From Natronohydrobacter sp. (GTDB lineage: Bacteria; Pseudomonadota; Alphaproteobacteria; Rhodobacterales; Rhodobacteraceae), in contig JAFIEM010000033.1 in NCBI GenBank assembly GCA_020832555.1, positions 1-33,637 on the forward strand: a DNA stretch of 33,637 bases, written 5' to 3'. Positions 1-8,670 of the stretch are shown in pieces. The notes under the pieces were generated by a model. That model made no database searches, had not been told where the DNA came from, and saw only the letters and a list, made by a program, of their open reading frames with translations. A program made the position numbers and the translations under genes. Position 1 is the first letter of the stretch; each line of letters opens with the position of its first letter.

Positions 1-771
1 CTGTTGCGCAGAAAATCCACTTATCCCGGCTGTTCAGATTTCCGGAACCACCTCTCCAACACGAGCCCCACACCCGCGGTCCCAACACGTGTAACCAACG
101 CACCCCCCGAACCGACAACACAGACAGCGCAGGCGTACACCCGACCTCAGAACGCAAGGCAGGAAGCGCAAATTCCCGTCGCACGACCAAGCAACGACAC
201 CGACACAATGGCTGCGCACATCGCCAGAGAACAAACCGATACGAACACAGTTTTCGGGGTGTTGAGTGAAGAAGAAATAGACGCGGCGGTCAACAACCCG
301 AACGGACGCGCGATGGCCGAATGGATCACCTCAGAAACGCTCCCTTGGGAAAGAAGCCGAGCTCAACAGCCCGAAACACAGGCGCTCACACCAGAAGAAT
401 GGCGGCACCTGGTGATGCAAATCCCCACTGACACAAGCCAATTTTGCGCCGGAATGCCGCCGCCATATACAGGCTTTACCAACAACGACAGATTGCGTCG
501 TTTGGTGAACGAATACAACGCACACAGTCAATGTCTTTTTGACACTGATCAACGTAACGTGCAAAGAGCACGTGAAACGGTTGTGGCGCTGGGCGGCACA
601 GTGGGAGATGATGGAAGCGTTCACCTGAAAGTGAACGCGCGGTGTGACCCGGCCTGCAATGACGCCTTGCTGGAGCGTTTCAGAGGGTGGGCAGCCAGAC
701 GCGCTCGACTGGCGCTGCATAACGAAACATTTCAGCGGCAGATGCACTATTTTCAACGCAGAATTCCGTGA
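1..771 (+). CDS. Unrecognised protein, 5'-partial
   Basis: The frame is open from the first base to a TGA at 769-771, so the true start may lie upstream. The first in-window start is a TTG at 4 and the first ATG is at 208. About 255 residues are visible. The N-terminal 100 are rich in Thr, Pro, Asn and Gln and look disordered. The C-terminal half is more ordered, with four cysteines (in FCAG, SQCLF, NARCDPAC) that could form disulfides, and it ends in an Arg/Phe/Gln-rich helix. No signal peptide is visible, but the N-terminus may be missing. I recognise no domain. Base composition is AT-richer than the genes after 9 kb, as in the two genes that follow, which suggests accessory DNA. That it is coding rests on its length and lack of stops; its function is unknown. 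Confidence 0.5.
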   Translation: MLRRKSTYPGCSDFRNHLSNTSPTPAVPTRVTNAPPEPTTQTAQAYTRPQNARQEAQIPVARPSNDTDTMAAHIAREQTDTNTVFGVLSEEEIDAAVNNPNGRAMAEWITSETLPWERSRAQQPETQALTPEEWRHLVMQIPTDTSQFCAGMPPPYTGFTNNDRLRRLVNEYNAHSQCLFDTDQRNVQRARETVVALGGTVGDDGSVHLKVNARCDPACNDALLERFRGWAARRARLALHNETFQRQMHYFQRRIP

Positions 772-902
772 TGACACGGCACGAGATACAGTCGTAGCGT
801 CGCATAGCGATCTGCAAATCCTAAATGGCTTGCGTCAGTGAGGGTGATCCGATAATTTGGTAAGGGCGTTGTAATATTTTAGTTCACTCAGAAAGATATC
901 TG

Positions 903-1745
903 ATGCCTGCGATTGCCTGTCTCAAGAAGCTGCAGCGTCCTTCTATTTTAAGTATAGGTCTTTTTGTAGGTGTAACTGCATTGCAACCGAATATGGCGAT
1001 TGCACAAACTACCTTGGTCCCTGAAGGTCAATGCGCGGTCGTCGTCGCCTCTCGCCAGACAATTGAGGATGCGCGCAACTATATCGAACGCAATATCATT
1101 GATCCCGCCGGTACCGTGGTGTTCCGGTCACAGAATGGCTGGTATGCAATCTCGATCGGCGCGCTGGCAACGGAAATACAAGCCGACTGGTTGGCGCGTG
1201 AAAAGAGTGCTGGACGGGTTCCGGGAGATGCCTATTGTTCGATGGGCGCGCGATTCGAAGCCGTTGTTGCCTGGGGCGGGACAAACCCCGCGCCAACCGC
1301 GCCCACAGTTCAGACGTCTGTTCCAAGTGGTGCAGCAAACACGCGTGAATCGACCATTCGGGTCGAAACTGATGACCTGCCAGCCTCCGATCACATGGCC
1401 ATCCTCGCTTCATTGCCACGAAATATTTATTCGACAGGCTGCAATTCAGTGCTCGAGCGACCGATGGCCGAATCCTCGCGAAGCGAATTGCAAGCGTTTC
1501 TGGAATGTCTCGATGACCGTGACGAGTCTGAGAATCTCGCAATCACAACTGTCATAAAGGGTCTTGGCCTGAAGCTTGTGAAACTGGACTCTGGCGTCCT
1601 CAGAATTGAAGACGACAAAGATTCGGGCGCATGCTTTGATGTGTGCTGGGAGAAAGCTCATGACCGACTGTGGGCAATAACTATGCGTACCGGCTTACGC
1701 GAGGTCGCGCGCAGTCAAGCGCGTGATGCCTTGTGGTCAAGGTGA
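903..1745 (+). CDS. Exported protein with SPOR-like N-terminal domain
   Basis: 280 residues. A basic N-terminus (LKKLQR) and a hydrophobic stretch end in an AIAQ signal-peptidase-like site near residue 35, so the protein is probably periplasmic. Residues 42-110 read CAVVVASRQTIEDARNYI, then FRSQNGWYAISIG and a closing Cys. This resembles the small SPOR-like repeat (alternating strands and helix with a WYAI core) that Rhodobacterales attach to secreted proteins, in my recollection including caspase-fold ones. A Pro/Thr linker follows, then a C-terminal region with several cysteines (SGACFDVCW) that I do not recognise. It lies between two other unrecognised ORFs on the same strand, with gaps of about 130 and 36 bp. 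The SPOR-like reading is by eye and needs a profile search. No catalytic motif is seen. Confidence 0.65.
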   Translation: MPAIACLKKLQRPSILSIGLFVGVTALQPNMAIAQTTLVPEGQCAVVVASRQTIEDARNYIERNIIDPAGTVVFRSQNGWYAISIGALATEIQADWLAREKSAGRVPGDAYCSMGARFEAVVAWGGTNPAPTAPTVQTSVPSGAANTRESTIRVETDDLPASDHMAILASLPRNIYSTGCNSVLERPMAESSRSELQAFLECLDDRDESENLAITTVIKGLGLKLVKLDSGVLRIEDDKDSGACFDVCWEKAHDRLWAITMRTGLREVARSQARDALWSR

Positions 1746-1781
1746 CGCCGGGAACCGTCCAGCTCAGATGGTGCGCGATGT

Positions 1782-2699
1782 ATGATCATGGAAAGCTACA
1801 AGATGGCGAACGAAACCGAGCTTAGCGCGCAGTTTGCACAATGCAATCACGTGACGTGTGCCTATAGTCCCCTTCGGTCGAAGACCTATGGCGCGGGGGC
1901 CTGCATAGCGTGGCGTTTCTTGTTTGCTTTATGCTTGTCATCCGTCACGCCCGTAGCGGCACACACGGAAGAGCTTGCAGGTCTGCGCCTTCATGCTCCG
2001 GCACCTGCCCAGCCCTGGTCCTTCAGTGTCGTGGACGATCACCCCTTGGCCAAGCTCGAGGCGTCCATCCAGACCATCGCAGGTCCTGATGGCCAGATCA
2101 CACACGTTTTTGCCCTCTCCTACGATCAACTCGAGCAGAGTTGGACTCAGATGGAAGCCTATATCTCCAGTCGAATGGGGCCGTCAAATGGGTCAGAGAC
2201 CGACCCCTTCGGCCAGAGAGTGCTGCTTTGGCATGACCCTGATGACGAATTTCGGTTCCGTCTGGCCTATGAAGAAGGGTGCTGCGGTACGATCGTGGTG
2301 GCCCTGACACTGGAAACTACTGCGCCAGACAGGCTCTGCGGGCCAAATGACGGGTTTGACGCCGCACTTCTGTCCTGGCAGCAGAGCATTCGTTCCGGCG
2401 CGCGAGATGATGTTCTGGCTTTCTTCGCGGTGCCGTTTGATAGTCAAGGGTCTTTGGTGAGCCTTGAGACAGTGGCAGAGCTGCAGGCGGCATGGTCAGA
2501 TACAAAATTCCAGGCGTTCCTTGCATCGATCTCTGAGATGGACGTCAGTGACTTTACCTGTGATACCATGCCACTGGATGGACGGCTGGAAGGATATCAT
2601 GCGTATTTGACTACCCCTCCGGAAGTTAGATTTTATCCGTTGTTGTTTGAACGGGAAGGGGCTGCGTGGCGCGCATCCGCATTGGCGTTCCAGCCCTGA
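1782..2699 (+). CDS. Unrecognised secreted protein
   Basis: 305 residues from the ATG at 1782. The hydrophobic signal-like segment (FLFALCLSSV, ending PVAA) lies only at residues 46-60, so translation may start later; the GTG at 1851 would give a normal-length signal peptide. The mature part has Trp, Asp and Glu-rich stretches and cysteines in EEGCCGT, DRLCGPN and FTCDTM. I recognise no family. It follows the SPOR-like gene by 36 bp on the same strand, so the two may be co-transcribed. The downstream kilobase has no clear gene. A periplasmic or secreted location is inferred from the signal only. Confidence 0.55.
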   Translation: MIMESYKMANETELSAQFAQCNHVTCAYSPLRSKTYGAGACIAWRFLFALCLSSVTPVAAHTEELAGLRLHAPAPAQPWSFSVVDDHPLAKLEASIQTIAGPDGQITHVFALSYDQLEQSWTQMEAYISSRMGPSNGSETDPFGQRVLLWHDPDDEFRFRLAYEEGCCGTIVVALTLETTAPDRLCGPNDGFDAALLSWQQSIRSGARDDVLAFFAVPFDSQGSLVSLETVAELQAAWSDTKFQAFLASISEMDVSDFTCDTMPLDGRLEGYHAYLTTPPEVRFYPLLFEREGAAWRASALAFQP

Positions 2700-3713
2700 T
2701 CGCGTGTTTCGCTGCCAGTCGCGACTGAACCGAATGGTAGTTCAAACCATCAGCATGGTAAATAAAAACAATACCTTAGAGGGTGGAGAAGGTTCGATTT
2801 CAGACCCATCCCATCCGCCACTTGCCCCCGCGAAAGCGTTCTCCCCTTCTGGTTGCGGCCGGATTTTTCCGTTGTTTTCGAGGGTTATGCGGGTGGGGCT
2901 GAGCACTGGCCGCCTAGCCAGAAGGCCTGGAAGCGTTCTCTCGGGGCCTGTATTCTCCTGACCTCATGACTGCGCGGGTTTGGTGAATTGATTGCAAGCA
3001 TATGGATTTGCGAGACTTTTTCTATGTCGCATCTAGGCACTTCGACACCAGCGGCGTTCGCTGAACTGGAACAGCACTCGAACTTTTGCCACAGCCGGCC
3101 AGCACTGACGTCTCACACATCAACTTCCGCGATACGAACCGTCCCGCCGTCAGACCTTCAACGACGCCCGGCTCATCGCTGCTCGGCGTCGCCTCACCGC
3201 CATGATGGCGCGGGCGGTGGACTTGCCCAGCGGCTTTCCAGCCGTGCTTTTCGCCTGTTCCAGATGAGTTCGAATTCCCATCGCCCACTCGATGTGAAAG
3301 CGCGAGAAATCCCTGCGACAGTTCCAGACATCGAACCGCTCCAATGCGACCAGATCGCGGTCAAGGGACTTGTCAGAAAGCTGACGGGTATACTAGCGAC
3401 AGTTCAGAAATCGCGCTTGATCCGCTCGTTTTTCATTTGATCGCTTGCTCATGTTGACCTTCGTTGAAGCGTGAAATCGCAGTGCCGGGAACCTGCCAAG
3501 CAGCAGGCGTGTGAAGTAAAAATAGAGGGGGTCGTGTCCACCATCATGATCGCGCGACACCAGGCCTTGGCTCCGGGATGCGATTAAAGGCAACTCCGCA
3601 AGGCGCAAGTGCGCGTTCCCTGACGCGGCATGGTTGCATCAAGGTATCTTTGCATGCTCTCCGTCTCGGCTCAGGGAATGGCAGACAGGGCATTGCGCCT
3701 TGTTGACCGTGTC
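2700..3713. other. About 1 kb with no convincing gene; probable decayed DNA
   Basis: Open frames on both strands are short and low-quality and match nothing I recognise. One small minus-strand ORF starts at 3452, is preceded by GAAGG, and encodes a charged 19-residue start (MSKRSNEK...) before stopping, as if the front end of a truncated gene. A tRNA-like 3' end at 2791-2820 is listed separately. The stretch separates the AT-richer first 2.7 kb from the minus-strand hydrolase operon and is most simply read as the scar of past insertions. Confidence 0.4.
2791..2820 (+). other. Possible decayed tRNA 3' end (tRNA-Ser-like)
   Basis: The sequence begins GGTTCGATT and ends CCATCCCATCCGCCA. It resembles the T-arm, acceptor stem and CCA of a tRNA-Ser gene, with a few extra bases between the T-loop and the acceptor strand. 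The T-stem does not pair well and no tRNA body lies upstream, so it is not a functional gene. It could be the residue of an integration site or chance. Confidence 0.2.
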
Positions 3714-4775
3714 TCAGTCCGCTGGCTGGAACGTAAACGCACTTGCGGCTTCGAACAGCCCTGATACTTCGCCAGAAAGCACGCGTTCCATATCCAGACC
3801 AAGGTCCAGCTTCTGGATTTCTGCCCCCTCGCTCAGGTCCAACGCCTCCAGATCGACCCAGAATACACTGGGCGAGATCACCGATTCCACATAATAGCGT
3901 TTGTCCTTGTGATCCGCGACAACGCGCCAACGTGTGGTGGAGAGGTTTGGTTGATCGGCAACCGAAATCCCCCAAGGGACTGAGGTTTGCCGGATCACGC
4001 TGAACACCGAAGCCGCCGCAATGCGTGGATCGTCGCTCTGCACGACTGCGTTGATGTAGAAATTCGCGCGCACAAACCTGTCGGAAGCGCGCACTGTCCC
4101 CGGCATGAACTCGCGCGGGTTCACACCGTTCCAGTATTCCAGCACAGCCAGTTGCCGGTCGAATGTCGGCTCGTTGGTCATGATCTGATAGCTGCGATCA
4201 TGCCAGATGATCATTTCGCCATCGACGAACTCGATGATTGCACTGTCGCCCGTGGCATCCGAAATCGACACATGGACGGTTGCCTGCTTTCCGGGCGGGC
4301 CGACCGGCACTTCACCACCTGCAACCAGCACAGGATTTTCGCGCAGATCGGCAACCGCATCGGCCACTGTCGCGAACCGGTCCAGCAGGTATTGCGGGAA
4401 GACCGAAAGGGAAATACGCGGTGTTTCGCCGTCATCTTCCGGATAGCTTGCCTCGACTTCCCACAGCAGATTCACAACAAGCCCGGCCTCGTTCATGCCA
4501 TCGGCTGTGGTGATGTCATAGCCTGTAGTGACAAGGCTGCCATATTCCGCAACCCATTCTGCCGAACGCGGACCTGCCGCCCCATCACGCGCAATTCCGC
4601 GCGGCATGGCCCAGAGGTTGCTGATCATGGGCAGCTTCCAGTCCATGCTGCGCCCTGTCAGAACGCGATCTTCCGGGCCATGATAGACCGCGCGGGTGCA
4701 GGCCCCTGCCATATCCGCTGCAAACAGTGCCGCAGCGCAGATTAACGACGGGATGTATCCGGTAAAGAAACGCAC
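3714..4775 (-). CDS. Secreted linear amide C-N hydrolase (choloylglycine hydrolase family)
   Basis: 353 residues, an Ntn-hydrolase of the bile-salt hydrolase/penicillin V acylase family, which cleaves amide bonds using an N-terminal Cys. The signal peptide runs to about residue 25 and is cut before Cys26 (AGA|CTRAVY), which would become the nucleophile. Family landmarks follow at the expected spacing: Arg42 and Asp45 in TGRSMDW, DGMNEAGL near 92-99, TNEPTFD, and an Arg in SDRFVRANF. Length is typical of the Gram-negative secreted branch. It is the last gene of a three-gene minus-strand unit, 61 bp after the outer-membrane protein. Substrates in this branch include N-acyl amino acids, acyl-homoserine lactones and penicillins; which one applies cannot be told here. 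Confidence 0.88.
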   Translation of the reverse strand: MRFFTGYIPSLICAAALFAADMAGACTRAVYHGPEDRVLTGRSMDWKLPMISNLWAMPRGIARDGAAGPRSAEWVAEYGSLVTTGYDITTADGMNEAGLVVNLLWEVEASYPEDDGETPRISLSVFPQYLLDRFATVADAVADLRENPVLVAGGEVPVGPPGKQATVHVSISDATGDSAIIEFVDGEMIIWHDRSYQIMTNEPTFDRQLAVLEYWNGVNPREFMPGTVRASDRFVRANFYINAVVQSDDPRIAAASVFSVIRQTSVPWGISVADQPNLSTTRWRVVADHKDKRYYVESVISPSVFWVDLEALDLSEGAEIQKLDLGLDMERVLSGEVSGLFEAASAFTFQPAD

Positions 4776-4836
4776 AGCCTATCCTCCAAAACGATATAGT
4801 ATAACGCATACAGGCCCGAGAGCCATGTGACAAGCT

Positions 4837-5604
4837 TCAGAAACGGAAGGTTGCCCCGATAATCGGCCCACTCATACGCATATCAAATCGTGTGCCGCCG
4901 CTGCGATAATCGACATGTAGGTGGCGGTACCCCACGGACAAGAAAGCGTTTTCACGCATCTGATAGTTTACGGTTCCCAGCAATTGTGCTGTTATCTTCG
5001 ATCCGACACCAAAGCCGCCCACATCAGCGTAAAGCAACGCTGACCAATCTGGCGCGATCTGGAAACTGGCGCGGGCCGCGATGATCGGGTCGGTGAAGCT
5101 GACGCTGCGCGATGCGTTGGCACCGGGGAAAACACCGGGGATCGCGGGCGCGTCCACAGCACCACGCACGCGCCAGTGACGCAAGCCGCCCAGAATGGCG
5201 AAAGTCGAGGTTTCCGTCGCGCCGACACGATAGCCCGCCAGCGCCGTGGCAGAGGTTTGGCGCAGCTTCCCGGTTGCCGGAACACCAAGCACCGGAGCGG
5301 CCCCGCTGCGCGAGGAAGACGAGGTGCTTATATCGCCCATGAACACCAGATTGCCATACCGCGCATAGGCAGAGATGAAGAACGCCGCGTCCAGATCCTT
5401 TATCAGGTCCGAAAAGGATTTCCTGATCGATACTGTCGGCGCACCTGTAAAGGGCGTGATGTCCCCGCCGATGCCGGTGGCCCAGGCATAGGGCGTGATC
5501 TGCAAGACCCTGTCCGTGTTGGACTGTGCCTGTGCCATCCCTGCCAGAGCCGCGACGCCGGATGCGGCAGCGGTCAGGATCGTGAACTTACGCAATTTCA
5601 TCAT
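4837..5604 (-). CDS. Outer-membrane beta-barrel protein
   Basis: 255 residues from the ATG at 5604 (an in-frame ATG follows at 5601). I prefer this to an earlier in-frame start because that one would overlap the upstream gene, and an AAGG lies about 9 bases before 5604. The signal peptide ends AQA|Q. The mature protein has alternating hydrophobic/polar strands with many aromatic residues and glycines (ITPYAWATG, ISAYARYG, YRHLHVDY) and ends in Phe (ATFRF), the hallmark recognised by the barrel-assembly machinery. It probably forms a small 8-10-strand barrel. It sits 17 bp after the amidohydrolase stop and 61 bp before the choloylglycine-hydrolase-like gene, suggesting an entry or exit pore, or a surface anchor, for the same pathway. 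Function within the barrel class is unknown. Confidence 0.8.
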   Translation of the reverse strand: MMKLRKFTILTAAASGVAALAGMAQAQSNTDRVLQITPYAWATGIGGDITPFTGAPTVSIRKSFSDLIKDLDAAFFISAYARYGNLVFMGDISTSSSSRSGAAPVLGVPATGKLRQTSATALAGYRVGATETSTFAILGGLRHWRVRGAVDAPAIPGVFPGANASRSVSFTDPIIAARASFQIAPDWSALLYADVGGFGVGSKITAQLLGTVNYQMRENAFLSVGYRHLHVDYRSGGTRFDMRMSGPIIGATFRF

Positions 5605-5620
5605 GTGTAATGCCTTGCTT

Positions 5621-7081
5621 TCAGAGTGTGTCTTTGACGATCCGACCATCTTTCATGATCAGGTTGATCCGGCCTTGTGGGTCATCCAGCCAGTCCAGCC
5701 CGGCTTCCGGGTCTGCATCGACGACCAGCAAATCTGCCAGCGCGCCTTCGGCGATTACGCCCAATGCACCATCATACGGCGCCCGCGCCCCGGACAGGGC
5801 AAGCAATTGCCCGGCTGCGCCTGTGGCCTTGTTCAACGCCTCCAACGGTGACATGAAGCGCGCGAATTTCGCCAGTTGCCGCCCCTGGCTGGACGTCCCC
5901 GCCGGGTTGAACAGGATGTCTGTGCCAAAGGCCAGCGGCACATCATGCGTTTTGGCCAGTTCAAACGCACGAACAGTTCCTTCAGCCACTTCGCGCTGTT
6001 TGGCTTGCTGGGCCGGGTCGGAATACGGGTTGGAATCCTCATCTGCCAGAAATGGCTGAATCGACCACCAAACCCCTTCTCCAGCCATGATGCGCACGGT
6101 TTCATCATCGGCCAATTGCCCGTGTTCGATAGATTTCACCCCCGCCGCGACAGCCCGCCGGATCCCGCCGGGCGTGTAGACATGGGCGCAGACATACGTG
6201 CCCCAATCCTCGGCCGCTTCGACCGCCGCGCGCATTTCGCGCTCGGTATACTGAGTGGCATCCAGCGGATCATACAGCGATGCAACCCCACCCCCGGCCA
6301 TGATCTTGATCTGGCTGGCCCCCTTCATCAACTGCTCTCGCGTGGCGCGCAGCACCATATCGGCCCCATCCGCGATCAGCGCTACGCCCTGCCGTTCGAT
6401 ATTGCTGGGGGGCGTATCCGGAAACCGGGGCAATTCCGACCGCAAGCGGAAATCTCCATGCCCGGAGGTTTGCGAAATCATCGCCCCCGATGGAAATATC
6501 CGCGGCCCCGCCACCGCGCCGCGATCAATCGCCATCTGCAACCCGAAAGCCGGGCCGCCTACGTCGCGCACGGTCGTAAAGCCGCGCTGCAGCGTCGCGC
6601 CTGCCTCGCGCCCGGCCATCAGATGAATAAAGCCCACATCCTGGGTCATTGCGGCGAGTTGCGACACGGCCACAAGCGTGGAATGCCAATGTGCATCGAT
6701 CAACCCCGGGATGACGGAGCGACCACCGCAATCGATGATCTCGGCATCTTCGGGAATATCGTCCAGCCCTGGCAGGCCCAGAATCCGGTTGCCACTGATC
6801 AGAATATTGCGGCCTTCCTGCATGGACAGGGTAACGCCATCGAAAAAGCGAAGATTGGTCAGAAGTTTCGGGCGTCCCGGTGTCTGCGCGCGCAATTCTG
6901 TCGGTGCAAGACCGAAGCCTGCGAACATGCCGACCACGGCCGCCATCCCGCCGATCATCTGACGACGCGAGATATCAGCCTCTAGTCGCGCATATGCTGC
7001 CAGGGTTTGGGGGGCGCCACATAGACAAGGGTCGATTCCAGCGGCGCGCGCTGTTTCAGGATCTGAACACATTACGCACAT
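5621..7081 (-). CDS. Tat-exported metal-dependent amidohydrolase
   Basis: 486 residues from the ATG at 7081, which has AAAGG seven bases upstream; an in-frame ATG at 7096 has no visible ribosome site. A Tat signal with SRRQMIGG and a hydrophobic core ends near LRAQ, about 70 residues in. The mature enzyme is an imidazolonepropionase/prolidase-type amidohydrolase. It shows DAHWH (first metal pair), FTTVRDVGG, IKIMAGGG with a Lys that could be carboxylated, HVYTPGG, SIEHG, FGTDI (metal Asp) and a C-terminal ADLLVVD strand. It probably hydrolyses a dipeptide-like or cyclic amide in the periplasm. It heads the operon with the barrel protein and the secreted Ntn amidase. The leader before the Tat motif is unusually long and Cys-rich (see findings). 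Family is secure, substrate unknown. Confidence 0.88.
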   Translation of the reverse strand: MCVMCSDPETARAAGIDPCLCGAPQTLAAYARLEADISRRQMIGGMAAVVGMFAGFGLAPTELRAQTPGRPKLLTNLRFFDGVTLSMQEGRNILISGNRILGLPGLDDIPEDAEIIDCGGRSVIPGLIDAHWHSTLVAVSQLAAMTQDVGFIHLMAGREAGATLQRGFTTVRDVGGPAFGLQMAIDRGAVAGPRIFPSGAMISQTSGHGDFRLRSELPRFPDTPPSNIERQGVALIADGADMVLRATREQLMKGASQIKIMAGGGVASLYDPLDATQYTEREMRAAVEAAEDWGTYVCAHVYTPGGIRRAVAAGVKSIEHGQLADDETVRIMAGEGVWWSIQPFLADEDSNPYSDPAQQAKQREVAEGTVRAFELAKTHDVPLAFGTDILFNPAGTSSQGRQLAKFARFMSPLEALNKATGAAGQLLALSGARAPYDGALGVIAEGALADLLVVDADPEAGLDWLDDPQGRINLIMKDGRIVKDTL

Positions 7082-7096
7082 CAGCGAGCCTTTCAT

Positions 7097-7632
7097 GGGT
7101 TACGGAGCAATTCTGACTTTCAAACAAAAATACAATCGTCACTGACGACTCGAAGCATGGGGCGGTCGTCTTTGTTGTCAATGGTGCGCAGGCCTAAATG
7201 TTCTGCGTTGAACGATTTCTTGAAACTTTGTTGCTCGAAAACTCTCGCTGACTGGCGGCTGGACACGGAAAGACGCATGGTTCCATGTGTCAATCAAACT
7301 ATGCCGGGAAACATTCTTTCGTCAAAAATTGTCGCCGGATTTGACCTGAAGGCTCTGTAGGATGCCGCACTGCCCGGTCTTTCCAGCGATATTGAGTGAA
7401 TCGTTGCAGCAAGTCCAAATGGCTGGAATGGGAAAGCCGCATTGCTGCGGCGTACCTGCAGGTCTCTGATTGGGGTCGAAGCTGTCATTGGGTGTCTTTC
7501 GTCTGGTGCACGAACAACGGCGCCGCCCGAACTCCGGTTGCGTCAGGCAATGCTTGCGACGTTCGGAGCAAGTGAGCTGGCTTTCGCAACATTCTGCAAA
7601 GCGCTTGGCCTAGGAGCGGACAATATCGCGGG
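7097..7632. other. Gene-free stretch upstream of the amidohydrolase operon
   Basis: Only short, unconvincing open frames are present on either strand. It must contain the promoter of the minus-strand hydrolase operon. I see no clear operator, repeat or RNA gene. It abuts the broken antiporter, so part of it may be decayed coding sequence. Confidence 0.4.
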
Positions 7633-8467
7633 TCAACTCATGGCGCTTGGCTGTAGTCGCGACCTCTTCCGCACATTTTCAAGCGCCACCGCGATCACCT
7701 GATTGGACAAGGCGCGGTCCAGCCGCGACAGGCGATCAAGTCCGAGACAGGAGATGATCCAGCGCAGGGTCGTCCCTTGCATCAGCAGCGTGAACAGGGT
7801 GAAGCCTGTGGCATGAACCCCGATTTCACGCTGGATATCCGCCGTCACGCGCAGATTTTCTGTTACGGCCAGCGCAAGGGCCAGCGTCACAGTGCCGCGC
7901 AAACCACCCCAGAGGATTGCCACGCGGTAAGGACGATCCACGCGCGGCGACAGTTTCATCGCCGTCAATAGCGGCAACACTCCATAGATCACCGAGCATG
8001 ACGAAAGTCAGGAAGAAGCCGAACAGCGCGATAGCGGCGGCATCGTTCAGCAGGCTCTCGCCCTCGACAATGCGCGTCACGCGTTGCGGGGCCGCAATGT
8101 TGCGAAATATGCTGACAACCGCCGAAGGATCGGTTGTTGCCATGATCGCGCCCAGCATCAGGCAGGCCATCAGCGGCAGCGTGGTGAAGGGTGTCAGGGC
8201 AAAGCCGATGGTCAGGGTTGCGACCACAACGGCCACAACGGCCAGAACCGCCACGACCAGAATGGGCACGCAGTCATCGGCCATCCGGCGCAGGTTCAGC
8301 CCCAGCGAGACCTGAAACAGCAGCATCGGCAGGCCAAGGACGTCGCGACCGTGATCGACCAGAAACACCGCACCAAGGCCGATCAGCGTGCCGATGATGG
8401 CCAGAACCACTATGTAGGGCAGCCGTGTGCGGTCGGCCAAAGGCTCGCTCAGCGAGATGACATCCAT
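7633..8467 (-). pseudogene. Broken CPA1 cation:proton antiporter (NhaP-like)
   Basis: Two adjacent frames together spell a CPA1 Na+/H+ antiporter with a large hole. From 8467 down to about 7993, 158 residues cover the early membrane helices with the family signatures TTDPSAVVSIF and EGESLLNDAAAIALFGFF. From about 7992 to 7633 a second frame resumes at a much later helix (YGVLPLLTAMKLSP, VAILWGGLRGTVTLALALAV). Intact relatives have roughly 150 residues between these blocks, so the junction is an internal deletion plus a frameshift. The C-terminus also stops early, shortly after the last membrane helix, and the N-terminus looks shortened. When intact, such a protein exchanges Na+ or K+ for H+ across the inner membrane. 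No function is expected here. Confidence 0.8.
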
Positions 8468-8670
8468 GACGGACCCAGCGGCTGCGATTGCAGCCCTGCG
8501 GTTGACAAGTCACGAAACTCACGCTGAGATGCGTTGTTTTGCCCTTTGCGTCAATCGTCACACGGATGATTTCTGTCAGTATTGCAGCGACCAACATCAA
8601 GATGCCCGAGCAGATCATGGCCAGCTTGATCATCCCGAGCCCCACCGCGCCATTGCAAGGGGTGTAGCCG

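Noticed and set aside
2988-3440. 150-codon plus-strand ORF in the gene-poor kilobase
   Set aside because: No ribosome site, no signal or domain, and a composition like random frames; probably not coding.
5876-6985. A 369-codon plus-strand frame opposite the amidohydrolase
   Set aside because: Antisense to an enzyme with all its metal-binding motifs; no domain in the shadow.
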